DNA from: a virus
Reading direction: 5' to 3' (one strand)
DNA length: 41,618 bases
Virus record (IMG/VR): IMGVR_UViG_3300022750_000007
Span: 1-41,618 of that record
The position numbers were made by a program, and so were the translations under genes. Below are positions 30,147-36,543 of the stretch, in pieces. The notes beneath the pieces were generated by a model. It saw only the letters and a list, made by a program, of their open reading frames with translations. It had not been told where the DNA came from and ran no database searches. The stretch's first letter is position 1. Every line of letters begins with the position of its first letter.

Positions 30147-30313
30147 TGGTCTGGACCCCGCCGCCTGCGAACCCGATCCTCCACATTCGCGGCCCTGAAA
30201 AGACGCTCTGCGGTAAGTCGATAGGCCGCTGCTATTTCGCCAAGCCGGACAGCCCCGCGACTTGCCCCAAATGCCTCGCCGCCCTGGCCCCCACCGCTGG
30301 GGAGGGCGTGTGA
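30146..30313 (+). CDS. Small zinc-binding protein (55 aa)
   Basis: MVWTPPPANPILHIRGPEKT, then LCGKSIGRCYFAKPDS and TCPKCLAALAP. H13, C22, C40 and C43 could hold zinc, as in the phage 'H..........CG......CP.Cl' proteins. TAATG overlap with the preceding gene; it ends five bases before the stop of the convergent RHH-like gene. Confidence 0.6.
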   Translation: MVWTPPPANPILHIRGPEKTLCGKSIGRCYFAKPDSPATCPKCLAALAPTAGEGV

Positions 30314-30317
30314 TGGG

Positions 30318-30521
30318 CTACGACTTGGGCTTGGCGCGCTCTCGGCGAGAGACTTCCTTGTCGATAGCCGCGCGGATGAGGTCGAGACGGTCCTCGCCGT
30401 CAGCCAGCACGGCATCCATCCGCGCCTTGGCCCCCAGAGGGAGGGTGAGGTTGACGTTCTCGTGCCACAGCTTCGCTCGTCCCATGCGGCGCGGGGTAGC
30501 CTGTACATGTAAGTCGGTCAA
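30318..30521 (-). CDS. Ribbon-helix-helix-like repressor candidate, TTG start (67 aa)
   Basis: KLWHENVNLTLPLGAKARMD, then AVLADGEDRLDLIRAAIDKE has the beta strand plus two helices of a ribbon-helix-helix DNA-binding protein. The start is placed at TTG 30519-30521 because the predicted leftward promoter would start near 30545. The longer frame would need to start upstream of its own promoter. It is the only minus-strand gene inside the rightward block. It probably binds the repeats at 30535-30591. Confidence 0.6.
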   Translation of the reverse strand: MTDLHVQATPRRMGRAKLWHENVNLTLPLGAKARMDAVLADGEDRLDLIRAAIDKEVSRRERAKPKS

Positions 30522-30534
30522 GGCAGTCTCTTTT

Positions 30535-30591
30535 CGTGTACGTGATAGCTTGACATACCATGTACGCGGTATATGTTCAATCGCATACACG
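30535..30591. promoter_or_regulatory. Fully overlapping divergent promoters with three operator repeats
   Basis: Rightward: TTGACA (30550-30555), 16 bases, TATGTT (30572-30577). Leftward: TTGAAC (30580-30575), 17 bases, TATGTC (30557-30552). The -35 of each overlaps the -10 of the other. Three repeats of (C)RTGTAYGYG lie at 30535-30544, 30559-30568 and, inverted, 30582-30591, spaced 24 and 23 bases centre to centre. The central one sits in the near-palindrome TACCATGTACGCGGTA. Confidence 0.7.
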
Positions 30592-30606
30592 ATTGGAGCA
30601 AACGAA

Positions 30607-30879
30607 ATGACCATCTCGATCCTCGGCTACGAACGCGAATGCCGCTGCGACCATTGCGGTCGCGCTCTGGAACACGGCGTTCAAACCGACACGCACGGCG
30701 TAATCGGTGCCGATTGCTTCAACAAGATCATCAAGGCCGACAGAAAGCGCTTCAGCGGCAATGGCAAGCCCGGCGCATCTCTGGTCCGCACGTTCGCCAA
30801 GCTGCGCGAGCGGGATAGCTGGGAAAGCCTCGGTCGCATTGGATACAGCCCCCGTCACTTCACCTTCGAGGTGGCGTGA
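30607..30879 (+). CDS. Cys-rich early protein under switch control (90 aa)
   Basis: MTISILGYERECRCDHCGRA, then LEHGVQTDTHGVIGADCFNK. C13, C15, C18 and C38 fit the small phage zinc proteins with 'C..CGr.l..G......vG.dC'. A basic middle (KADRKRF) and a C-terminal helix follow. GGAG lies 12 bases before the ATG. It is the first gene of the operon controlled by the divergent promoters. Confidence 0.65.
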   Translation: MTISILGYERECRCDHCGRALEHGVQTDTHGVIGADCFNKIIKADRKRFSGNGKPGASLVRTFAKLRERDSWESLGRIGYSPRHFTFEVA

Positions 30880-31058
30880 TGGCGCGGCTGACACTGCTGG
30901 TGGCGGGCGGCTCTGACGACGAGCGCGCCGCTATGGTGGACGAGCTTTTCGAGAAGCTGGCCCTCATGACCCGAACAGATGACGCCGGGCCGCGCATCTG
31001 GGCCACGTCCGACGATCCCGACAGACTGCCCTTCAACGATCATTCGTCGTGGAACTGA
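30879..31058 (+). CDS. Hypothetical early protein (59 aa)
   Basis: MARLTLLVAGGSDDERAAMV, then DELFEKLALMTRTDD. ATG overlaps the previous stop as TGATG; a GTG codon directly before it is an alternative start. No family recognised. Confidence 0.55.
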   Translation: MARLTLLVAGGSDDERAAMVDELFEKLALMTRTDDAGPRIWATSDDPDRLPFNDHSSWN

Positions 31059-31062
31059 ACCC

Positions 31063-31281
31063 ATGACCGATAACACATCGCTGATCGCTCGGCTGGAAAG
31101 CGCGGCGAGAGAGCGCGTTAGCGACGCGATTTGGGCCGTCATGCACGGATACGACGGAAGGCTGCTGACAGGCGAATATTACCCCGGTCACGACGCAATC
31201 GTGAACGCAGCTATCGAAGCGTTTGAAGGTGACCCCGCCGCAATCCTGAAGGCCCTCAGCACCGCATCGGAGGCGAGATGA
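31063..31281 (+). CDS. Hypothetical early protein (72 aa)
   Basis: MTDNTSLIARLESAARERVS, then DAIWAVMHGYDGRLLTGEYY and helices at the end (HDAIVNAAIEAFEGDPAAIL). Helical; no family recognised. 4-base gap before, ATGA overlap after. Confidence 0.6.
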   Translation: MTDNTSLIARLESAARERVSDAIWAVMHGYDGRLLTGEYYPGHDAIVNAAIEAFEGDPAAILKALSTASEAR

Positions 31282-31421
31282 GCACGTCCTACGTCCCCGT
31301 CTTTCTGTGGGTTCCAACTCGCCTGATCAGCGGAGGATGGGCTTGGCTGAGAACGGTCCAGCGCGTCTCCGCCAACGGCCCGTACGGGCGATCACATATC
31401 TATCGGGACTACAGCAAATGA
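31278..31421 (+). CDS. Short hypothetical protein (47 aa)
   Basis: MSTSYVPVFLWVPTRLISGG, then WAWLRTVQRVSANGPYGRSH, rich in Trp, Arg and Tyr. No family recognised. Joined to both neighbours by ATGA overlaps, which is the main support for it. Confidence 0.55.
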   Translation: MSTSYVPVFLWVPTRLISGGWAWLRTVQRVSANGPYGRSHIYRDYSK

Positions 31422-31696
31422 CCCAGCCCAACCCGCCCGAGAAGGTGGAGGGCCTGGTCGAACGGTTGCGGTCGTGGGCCGCGCTTCTCGATAACGCCAA
31501 CCGGGCCAGCGATCTCCCCCTCGAAGCCGCCGCCCGCATCACCGCCCTTGAGGCTCAGGTCGCGGGGATGGGGGAGGCGTTGGAGGCCATCGAGACAGAA
31601 GCCGAGCGCGAAGCCGTTCGCTGGCCCCATCTGAAACGGGTCATTCTGATTGCAGCCCGCAAAGCCCGCCTCGCTGCCGCCAAGGAGCCGTCATGA
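31418..31696 (+). CDS. Coiled-coil early protein (92 aa)
   Basis: Starts MTQPNPPEKVEGLVERLRSW at ATG 31418. A long coiled coil follows (ALEAQVAGMGEALEAIETEA). This resembles the Ea8.5-type 'L...W......A..l...aa..i..Le.ev' proteins of phage early regions. Function unknown. Confidence 0.62.
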   Translation: MTQPNPPEKVEGLVERLRSWAALLDNANRASDLPLEAAARITALEAQVAGMGEALEAIETEAEREAVRWPHLKRVILIAARKARLAAAKEPS

Positions 31697-32280
31697 GCAC
31701 GAAGCCGAGATATGTGATCGCCCCGCTTTCGATGGCCCCTTTCCCGCCGTCGTTTCTCGACGCGATCAACGGATACGCGACCGGCGGATCGACTCGTTGC
31801 CTTGAAGCGATTCACGAGGAAGGCGCTTGGCTGGATACAGCCGCCCCCGACCCCCTTCCACAGGGAGATTTGAGGGAGGCGGTGGCGAGGGTGTTGGCGA
31901 AGCAGCGCGGCCATATTGATATTGGCCACTCGATCTGGATGAACGAGGCCAAGTCTGAAGCGCCGGTCTGGCACTTCTATCTTGAAGACGCCGACGCCAT
32001 CCTCGCCCTCCTGACGCCTGCTGAGTGCGCCAGTAATCCTGGCGAACTGACCCCAGCCCGTTCAGGGTGGAGGCCGATTGAGAGCGCGCCGAAGGACGGG
32101 ACGCAAGTTCTGACATGGGGGTGTCTCCACGATGACGGAGGCGTGGACATGGGCGAAATCCCAAGCGCCCAGATTTCCCAGATGACAGAGTTTGGATGGT
32201 CCTGCCCGCTTCTCGGCGGCCACTACCCCACCCACTGGATGCCCCTCCCCGAAGCCCCGTCTGTAGGAGGCGAGCCGTGA
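31693..32280 (+). CDS. DUF551-containing protein (195 aa)
   Basis: The C-terminal 75 residues begin GWRPIESAPKDGTQVLTWG and end YPTHWMPLPEAP, the typical DUF551 signature. The N-terminal part is of separate origin and includes DLREAVARVLAKQRG. DUF551 proteins are frequent in phage accessory regions and have no proven role. Confidence 0.72.
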   Translation: MSTKPRYVIAPLSMAPFPPSFLDAINGYATGGSTRCLEAIHEEGAWLDTAAPDPLPQGDLREAVARVLAKQRGHIDIGHSIWMNEAKSEAPVWHFYLEDADAILALLTPAECASNPGELTPARSGWRPIESAPKDGTQVLTWGCLHDDGGVDMGEIPSAQISQMTEFGWSCPLLGGHYPTHWMPLPEAPSVGGEP

Positions 32281-32609
32281 CTTGGAAGCCGATCCAAACT
32301 GCGCCCCGCGATGGTACAGAGATACAGGTGCGCATCCCTGGCCATGGGGATGACAACGTGGTCGCTTGGCTGAGAGACACAGTCGAAGGCACGAACGGGC
32401 CGTGCGGGTGCTGGATGTTCACACGCGATCAGGAGCCGCCTCAGGACTGGTCGGACGGCTATTGCTGGGCGATCAACGAGGACGGCGAGCGATCAACGTG
32501 GCCGACCGAATGGAAGATGCTGCCCATCACCGCCCCATCTGCTCCCCAGCTGGGTACGCAGCGAAGCGAAGTCTCCCCAAACCAACACAAGGGGGCAACC
32601 GATGTCTGA
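32277..32609 (+). CDS. DUF551-like protein, GTG start (110 aa)
   Basis: MTWKPIQTAPRDGTEIQVRI is a second copy of the DUF551 opening and it ends TEWKMLPITAP. GTG 32277-32279 overlaps the previous stop. Probably a paralogue of the gene before it, since the two signatures are adjacent. Confidence 0.68.
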   Translation: MTWKPIQTAPRDGTEIQVRIPGHGDDNVVAWLRDTVEGTNGPCGCWMFTRDQEPPQDWSDGYCWAINEDGERSTWPTEWKMLPITAPSAPQLGTQRSEVSPNQHKGATDV

Positions 32610-32955
32610 TCTGCGCAAACTGGCTGAGGCGCGTCCGAGCCACGAAGAGCGACAACGGCTAACGGAGGCTGCCGCCGCAAGGGATGGAAACCAATGCTGG
32701 CTTTGCGCCGGGAAGTTTGAGCGGTTCGGATCGCTTTCCCGAACGCTGGAGCATCTGACCCCCAAAAGTCACGGCGGTACATGGGAAAGCGATAACATCT
32801 TTCTTGCCCATAAACAGTGCAACGAACTGATGGGCGACATGACCCGCCAACAGAAGGTTCGGTTTCGAAGAGGACTTGGGTTCGTCACGCGTCCGCCGAT
32901 ACGGCCACCGTGGGCCCGCCAAGCCCTCCACCAACACAAGGGGGAGAGACCATGA
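32602..32955 (+). CDS. HNH endonuclease (117 aa)
   Basis: RDGNQCWLCAGKF gives one zinc pair and LEHLTPKSHGGTWESDN the HNH core with the His before LTPKS. LAHKQCNELMG supplies the end of the motif. It is of the McrA type without the HTH part of the gene at 8366. It may be a nuclease for host DNA or a mobile gene; no hairpin precedes it. Confidence 0.78.
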   Translation: MSDLRKLAEARPSHEERQRLTEAAAARDGNQCWLCAGKFERFGSLSRTLEHLTPKSHGGTWESDNIFLAHKQCNELMGDMTRQQKVRFRRGLGFVTRPPIRPPWARQALHQHKGERP

Positions 32956-33110
32956 GTGCGGCTGTGGTGACGTTTCCAATCAATCGTACCCGCGCAGCTT
33001 GTTACGCTTGCTTTGACTTCCGCATTGGCGATAAAAACAACTGTCCGTCGTGCGGACGAGGGATCGGGAATCGTCTTCCTGAAAACCTTCGTCCAGAACG
33101 TCCATTTTAA
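32952..33110 (+). CDS. Zinc-ribbon protein (52 aa)
   Basis: MSAAVVTFPINRTRAACYAC, then NNCPSCGRGIGNRLPENLRP. C17xxC20 and C31xxC34 form a zinc ribbon. The ATG overlaps the HNH stop. A DNA- or protein-binding role is possible. Confidence 0.62.
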   Translation: MSAAVVTFPINRTRAACYACFDFRIGDKNNCPSCGRGIGNRLPENLRPERPF

Positions 33111-33120
33111 GAGAGAGAAA

Positions 33121-33795
33121 ATGACCGACCTGGAATTGCGTTCGAAGCAACGTGATCGGCTCCCAAGCCGCGATCAGATAAATCAAATCAATGATGTCGA
33201 TGCACTAGAGTCGATGAGGGACGAGGTCGATATGCGGATCGCCCGCATTGAGGCCGATCTGGATTATCGCGATGCGACAGTGGAGTGGGAAAACCGCGCC
33301 ATTTCCGCCTTGTCGGTGCACCGGTACATCTCAACGGCCATCAAGAGGCGGTTGGAAAAACTGAGAAAGCCAGCGCATCCCAATAAGCGTGAAAAGCGTA
33401 CCGAGTGCCTTGCCCTGACGTGGATGGTTATCGACGGAGAGTTTGATAACGAAGACGCCGACACCAGCGAAGAGATCGACGCCGCGCTTAAGCGCCTTGA
33501 TGAGGCGATGGAGTCGATAGAGTGGGATCGCGCTGACGAAACCGCCAAGCTTTTAGAGCTTCGTGACGTTACATGGATTGTCGAAGCTAACGCAGCCATC
33601 AAGCGCATTAAGGCCGTTCGGCATAACCTATCGGTCAAGAAGGCCGCCATATTGAGGGCCGAAAAAGAGGCGAGACGGCTTGAAATGGAAGGAACTCGGG
33701 AGCGTATGTTTATCGACGCCTGCCGCGAGGTTCTGCCAAAAGAGACCTATCAGATGCTGTGGAATCGCGTTGATCGATTAGTGGCAGAAGCTTAA
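33121..33795 (+). CDS. Coiled-coil protein of unknown function (224 aa)
   Basis: Highly charged and helical throughout (DALESMRDEVDMRIARIEAD, IDAALKRLDEAMESIEWDRA, KKAAILRAEKEARRLEMEGT). GAGAGAGAAA lies before the ATG. The codons are less GC-rich than in its neighbours, so it may be a recent arrival. It overlaps the convergent 72-aa gene by 4 bases at the stop codons. Confidence 0.65.
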   Translation: MTDLELRSKQRDRLPSRDQINQINDVDALESMRDEVDMRIARIEADLDYRDATVEWENRAISALSVHRYISTAIKRRLEKLRKPAHPNKREKRTECLALTWMVIDGEFDNEDADTSEEIDAALKRLDEAMESIEWDRADETAKLLELRDVTWIVEANAAIKRIKAVRHNLSVKKAAILRAEKEARRLEMEGTRERMFIDACREVLPKETYQMLWNRVDRLVAEA

Positions 33796-34010
33796 CGCCC
33801 CTCTTTAATCCGCCCGATCTCCCTGTCATAAGCCTCAATAGCCTGGAACAGCGCATCCATCGGCCTCCGTACAAATCCAGGTACAAGCGCCCACATCCAG
33901 ATCGGTCGTGCATCGCGCGCCTGTCGCAACTTGTTCGCCGCGATGATGACGGGCTCAACGATGGCGTCGAACTTGAGGATTGCGGCGGTGTAGGTGGTTG
34001 GAGTTTTCAT
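33792..34010 (-). CDS. Hypothetical protein, convergent to the early block (72 aa)
   Basis: MKTPTTYTAAILKFDAIVEP, then VIIAANKLRQARDARPIWMW and a helical end (MDALFQAIEAYDREIGRIKE). It could associate with membranes through AIVEPVIIAA, or be helical. No Shine-Dalgarno site is visible. It faces the plus-strand gene at 34083 across a 72-bp region. No family recognised. Confidence 0.55.
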   Translation of the reverse strand: MKTPTTYTAAILKFDAIVEPVIIAANKLRQARDARPIWMWALVPGFVRRPMDALFQAIEAYDREIGRIKEGR

Positions 34011-34012
34011 GG

Positions 34013-34063
34013 TTGCGAGTGTGGCATAACTCGCTTACCCTGTCACGGCTGCGATTTTGCAGC
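34013..34063 (+). promoter_or_regulatory. Candidate promoter and leader hairpin for the 69-aa gene
   Basis: TTGCGA (34013-34018), 17-base spacer, TACCCT (34036-34041). The predicted transcript would begin with the hairpin GCTGC-GATTTT-GCAGC (34048-34063), then AAAGGA before ATG 34083. CGAGT/ACTCG inverted repeats flank the spacer. Confidence 0.4.
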
Positions 34064-34082
34064 GCTTCCAAAGGAAAAGAAA

Positions 34083-34292
34083 ATGGAAGACCAAACCGAA
34101 CAAGCTACCCAAGCGGGTGAGCTTTCTGCGGGAAATCAATCTTGCGGAACCGCCGGTCTGTCGGACTTTGATCCCAACAGCTACTATCGTCAGAATGCGC
34201 TTCAACAGGCCTGTCACGACCTTAAGGGCGAGTCTTCTGCGGAAGATACCGTCGCCCGCGCGAAGGTCTATTTTCAGTTTCTGAAGGGCTAA
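34083..34292 (+). CDS. Hypothetical protein at the end of the rightward block (69 aa)
   Basis: MEDQTEQATQAGELSAGNQS, then FDPNSYYRQNALQQACHDLK and VARAKVYFQFLKG. Acidic N-terminus and helical end. It has its own promoter-like sequence, a good AAAGGA site and a terminator about 110 bases downstream, so it may be expressed alone. Confidence 0.6.
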   Translation: MEDQTEQATQAGELSAGNQSCGTAGLSDFDPNSYYRQNALQQACHDLKGESSAEDTVARAKVYFQFLKG

Positions 34293-34327
34293 GGTTGACG
34301 CCCTGCGCGGATTGGTTAGGGTGTCGA

Positions 34328-34427
34328 TTGCCGTGGGGCGGGCGGTATATCTGTTCGTTAGTTGCAACCCCATTGCGCACTCTCCAGTGCCGCGACCAGC
34401 GCCCTCGGTTCACGCCGGGGGCGTTTT
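34328..34427 (+). ncRNA. Candidate small RNA
   Basis: TTGACG (34295-34300), 16 bases and TAGGGT (34317-34322) could start a transcript of about 100 bases ending at the terminator. It would fold as TGGGG (34334-34338) with CCCCA (34368-34372), then GCACT-CTCC-AGTGC (34377-34390), then the terminator stem. No convincing ORF lies in it. It could instead be a plain 3' untranslated region of the 69-aa gene. Confidence 0.35.
34400..34427 (+). terminator. Terminator of the rightward block
   Basis: CGCCCTCGG (34400-34408) pairs with CCGGGGGCG (34415-34423, one T-G pair) around TTCACG, followed by TTTT (34424-34427). No U-run exists on the minus strand, so it ends rightward transcription just before the convergent endolysin stop at 34429. 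Confidence 0.75.
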
Positions 34428-34428
34428 G

Positions 34429-35139
34429 CTACCGCCCACCCGCAACCAACGCCTTCTCAAACGTCTGCGCATATCCGGCGATCAGTTCGGCCTTGTCCTG
34501 CCCGTTGATAATCCGCCGCGCTCCGACGTAATCCCCCGGCAGATAGTCGGCCAGTTTCTTCCCCGTGAACCGCCCGCGCTCCATGCCGTTAACCATCACG
34601 CGCGCGGCTTCGTGCGGCAGCATGGCATCATCCGGACGACCGGCCAGACCGTACTTCTCGTAGTTCGCTTTGCCTGTTAGCTGGACATATCCGCGACCGG
34701 CGTACTTCACGCCGTCTCCAGGCGACATGTTCCCCAGACTGCGAGCGACACCGGGACGCTCGCCGGTGATGTCGTACATGCGCTTATAGTATGCCTCACC
34801 GCCGTACTCCTTGACAGGTTGCATCGTCGCCGCTGTCTCGTGCCATGCCGTCGCCAGTCCATACGCAGCCCACGACACAGGCCAAGCCGACATGGCCTTC
34901 AGCACCTCGTTGAAGCCGGTGACTTGTGATTGCGACATGGGGCCGAACTTCAGCCTTAAGGCGGCGAAGAAGTCGGATGGCTTGGTCAGCGTGTGCGCCG
35001 CCGACGTATTTCCCGCCACGGTCTGCGTCTTACGCCACGCCTGTACGGTGCGAGTCCCAGCGTGACCATCAACACCAACGCCCAGCACCGCCTGAACTTC
35101 GCGAACAAACGCCTCATTGTCTTCCGCCCTAGACATCAT
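34429..35139 (-). CDS. GH19-type endolysin with N-terminal peptidoglycan-binding part (236 aa)
   Basis: Residues 8-38 (NEAFVREVQAVLGVGVDGHA) look like a short peptidoglycan-binding domain. From residue 55 a glycoside hydrolase family 19 (chitinase-like lysozyme) domain has catalytic Glu in AWHETAATMQP (E101), a second acid in KEYGG (E111) and the signature GRGYVQLTGKANY (148-160). It would cut the murein glycan at the end of infection. There is no signal peptide, so it needs the holin candidates encoded just upstream. Confidence 0.9.
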   Translation of the reverse strand: MMSRAEDNEAFVREVQAVLGVGVDGHAGTRTVQAWRKTQTVAGNTSAAHTLTKPSDFFAALRLKFGPMSQSQVTGFNEVLKAMSAWPVSWAAYGLATAWHETAATMQPVKEYGGEAYYKRMYDITGERPGVARSLGNMSPGDGVKYAGRGYVQLTGKANYEKYGLAGRPDDAMLPHEAARVMVNGMERGRFTGKKLADYLPGDYVGARRIINGQDKAELIAGYAQTFEKALVAGGR

Positions 35140-35530
35140 TGGCGGCCTTCTCGTGCTGCACTTTCACATAGATGTTCCACGCCCAGCGAATGGCGAACAT
35201 CAAGACGCCCAGACGGCTGAAGGTCGATCCCCATTGCACGACAGATTCAGCCGTGAACAGGGACGGGATTGACGTTGTCAGCCCGCCCGCCAGCAACGCC
35301 GCCGTCACCGTATCGTAAAGATCGACGCGCTTACCGCCGAAGATCAGAATGCCAAGGCAGATCATCCAGGCTGCGCCTGACACAAGCGCGTTGATGTAGA
35401 TGAGGCTTCCGTGTGGGAGGACGCCGAACACAGCGCTGGCGACGACACAGAGGACAAAGAAGCCCGCGCCTGCGTATGCCTTCACGTCCATGGCATCCAT
35501 CCACCTTTGAGCAGTCAGGTAGCTACTCAT
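35129..35530 (-). CDS. Membrane protein, holin candidate 1 (133 aa)
   Basis: The start is MSSYLTAQRWMDAMDVKAYA (ATG 35530). The longer frame to 35674 is basic nonsense and overlaps the preceding gene. Four hydrophobic segments (AGAGFFVLCVVASAVFGVLP, LVSGAAWMICLGILIFGG, VTAALLAGGLTTSI, RLGVLMFAIRWAWNIYV) suggest a multi-span protein. Adjacent to the endolysin, hence a holin or lysis accessory by position. Confidence 0.6.
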   Translation of the reverse strand: MSSYLTAQRWMDAMDVKAYAGAGFFVLCVVASAVFGVLPHGSLIYINALVSGAAWMICLGILIFGGKRVDLYDTVTAALLAGGLTTSIPSLFTAESVVQWGSTFSRLGVLMFAIRWAWNIYVKVQHEKAANDV

Positions 35531-35864
35531 CAGGCGACTCCGCAGCGACGATTTTGAATTGATATTTCTCGAAGAAATCCTTCGACCGTTTGAGAATGAT
35601 CGGGATAAGCCCCAGCGCCGTGAGTCCGACCAGACCACAGATGAACGACGGGATTCGTGAAGTTTGCGGATCATATTGCGAAAACCATAGCTCGCAAATC
35701 GCGGGACCAGCCAGACACCCGGAAAGGGTCCCGACGATCAGGGTTTGAAGACGCCCCAGCAACGTCAAGTTCCGCGCAGCGGCCATCGCGATCAGCGATC
35801 CGGAGACCGACCCCACGTAAAGCCAACTGTTTTCCGCGAACCATACAAGGAATCCTGACATCAT
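35523..35864 (-). CDS. Membrane protein, holin candidate 2 (113 aa)
   Basis: MMSGFLVWFAENSWLYVGSV, then LLGRLQTLIVGTLSGCLAGP and FICGLVGLTALGLIPIILKR give three hydrophobic segments with a charged C-terminal tail (RSKDFFEKYQFK). This layout resembles class I holins. Two ATG codons in tandem mark the start (possible dual start). Confidence 0.62.
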   Translation of the reverse strand: MMSGFLVWFAENSWLYVGSVSGSLIAMAAARNLTLLGRLQTLIVGTLSGCLAGPAICELWFSQYDPQTSRIPSFICGLVGLTALGLIPIILKRSKDFFEKYQFKIVAAESPDE

Positions 35865-36311
35865 TTACGGCACTTCCGCATCGCGCGATGCACCAGAATG
35901 AACGCGCTGGCGATGAAAACGACCAGACATCCACTCGCCCATCCCACCAAGGCCATTCAAAACACCCCTATGGCCCACAAGGGCGAGTTGTGTCGCCAAT
36001 CCGACACTTAACGTAAAGTCGTATTGTGGACCAATCCACGTCCCTTGTAAAAGGTAGAGAGCGTAAACAAAGTCCATGCCGAGCATGAACAGCGCCAGCC
36101 CTGCCAGCGCGAATTTCCACCATGCTGGTGAGCGGAGATGCAGCCAAAGAAACGTCAGTCCTGCCACAGTGCTGATCAGCGGGTTAATCGGCCACCAGAC
36201 AGCAGCGTAGAACCCCAGCAGCCACCCGGCGGCCAAAATGAAAGCATGGGGTCTCGCTTCTTTGTCCGCCACAAAGCAGACAGCCAGAATGACGAGACCC
36301 CAGAGAATCAC
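35865..36311 (-). CDS. Multi-span membrane protein in the lysis cassette (148 aa)
   Basis: GTG 36309-36311 overlaps the previous stop (GTGA). MILWGLVILAVCFVADKEAR, AFILAAGWLLGFYAAVWWPI, STVAGLTFLWLHL, KFALAGLALFMLGMDFVYAL and a further stretch give four to five hydrophobic segments, then a hydrophilic Arg/His-rich tail. It may be an antiholin or another lysis accessory; this is by position only. Confidence 0.58.
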   Translation of the reverse strand: MILWGLVILAVCFVADKEARPHAFILAAGWLLGFYAAVWWPINPLISTVAGLTFLWLHLRSPAWWKFALAGLALFMLGMDFVYALYLLQGTWIGPQYDFTLSVGLATQLALVGHRGVLNGLGGMGEWMSGRFHRQRVHSGASRDAEVP

Positions 36312-36415
36312 TTCTTTTTAGACGCGGCGCGACCACCAGGAGGTGGCGGGGGAGGCGGCGGCGTCGGGTGACCGCCAGGTCCCGTACGCATCGTAACCGG
36401 CTTTGGTTTTTTCAT
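36308..36415 (-). CDS. Polyproline mini-protein (35 aa)
   Basis: MKKPKPVTMRTGPGGHPTPP continues with six more prolines, then GGRAASKKK. ATGA overlap at the start and GTGA at the end. Small basic polyproline proteins are seen next to phage lysis genes, function unknown. It could be a spurious frame, but its coupling on both sides argues for translation. Confidence 0.5.
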   Translation of the reverse strand: MKKPKPVTMRTGPGGHPTPPPPPPPPGGRAASKKK

Positions 36416-36543
36416 TTCTTGAATTCCTCTGTAATAAGTCTGCCGTCCTCCGCCCGCCATACACGACCGACTGAAGGAACTGAAATTCTTTGACAGCGTC
36501 CTGCCATGACCTCGCGTCTGGCCCATTTGAGAATCACGTTCAT
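36412..36543 (-). CDS. Short basic protein (43 aa)
   Basis: MNVILKWARREVMAGRCQRI, then VPSVGRVWRAEDGRLITEEF. ATG overlaps the tailspike stop and its stop overlaps the next ATG, both as ATGA. No family recognised. Confidence 0.55.
   Translation of the reverse strand: MNVILKWARREVMAGRCQRISVPSVGRVWRAEDGRLITEEFKK

Noticed and set aside
32459-32782. Minus-strand frames opposite the DUF551-like and HNH genes
   Set aside because: No motif and Ser/Arg-rich composition. The plus-strand genes carry clear family signatures.
34293-34428. tRNA-like look of the sequence after the 69-aa gene
   Set aside because: No acceptor stem closing 70-90 bases apart and no proper T-loop or anticodon arm. It fits better as an untranslated or small RNA region.
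35530-35674. Longer start of the 133-aa membrane protein (48 extra residues)
   Set aside because: The extension is Ser/Arg-rich, overlaps the upstream gene and removes the normal 8-base overlap.
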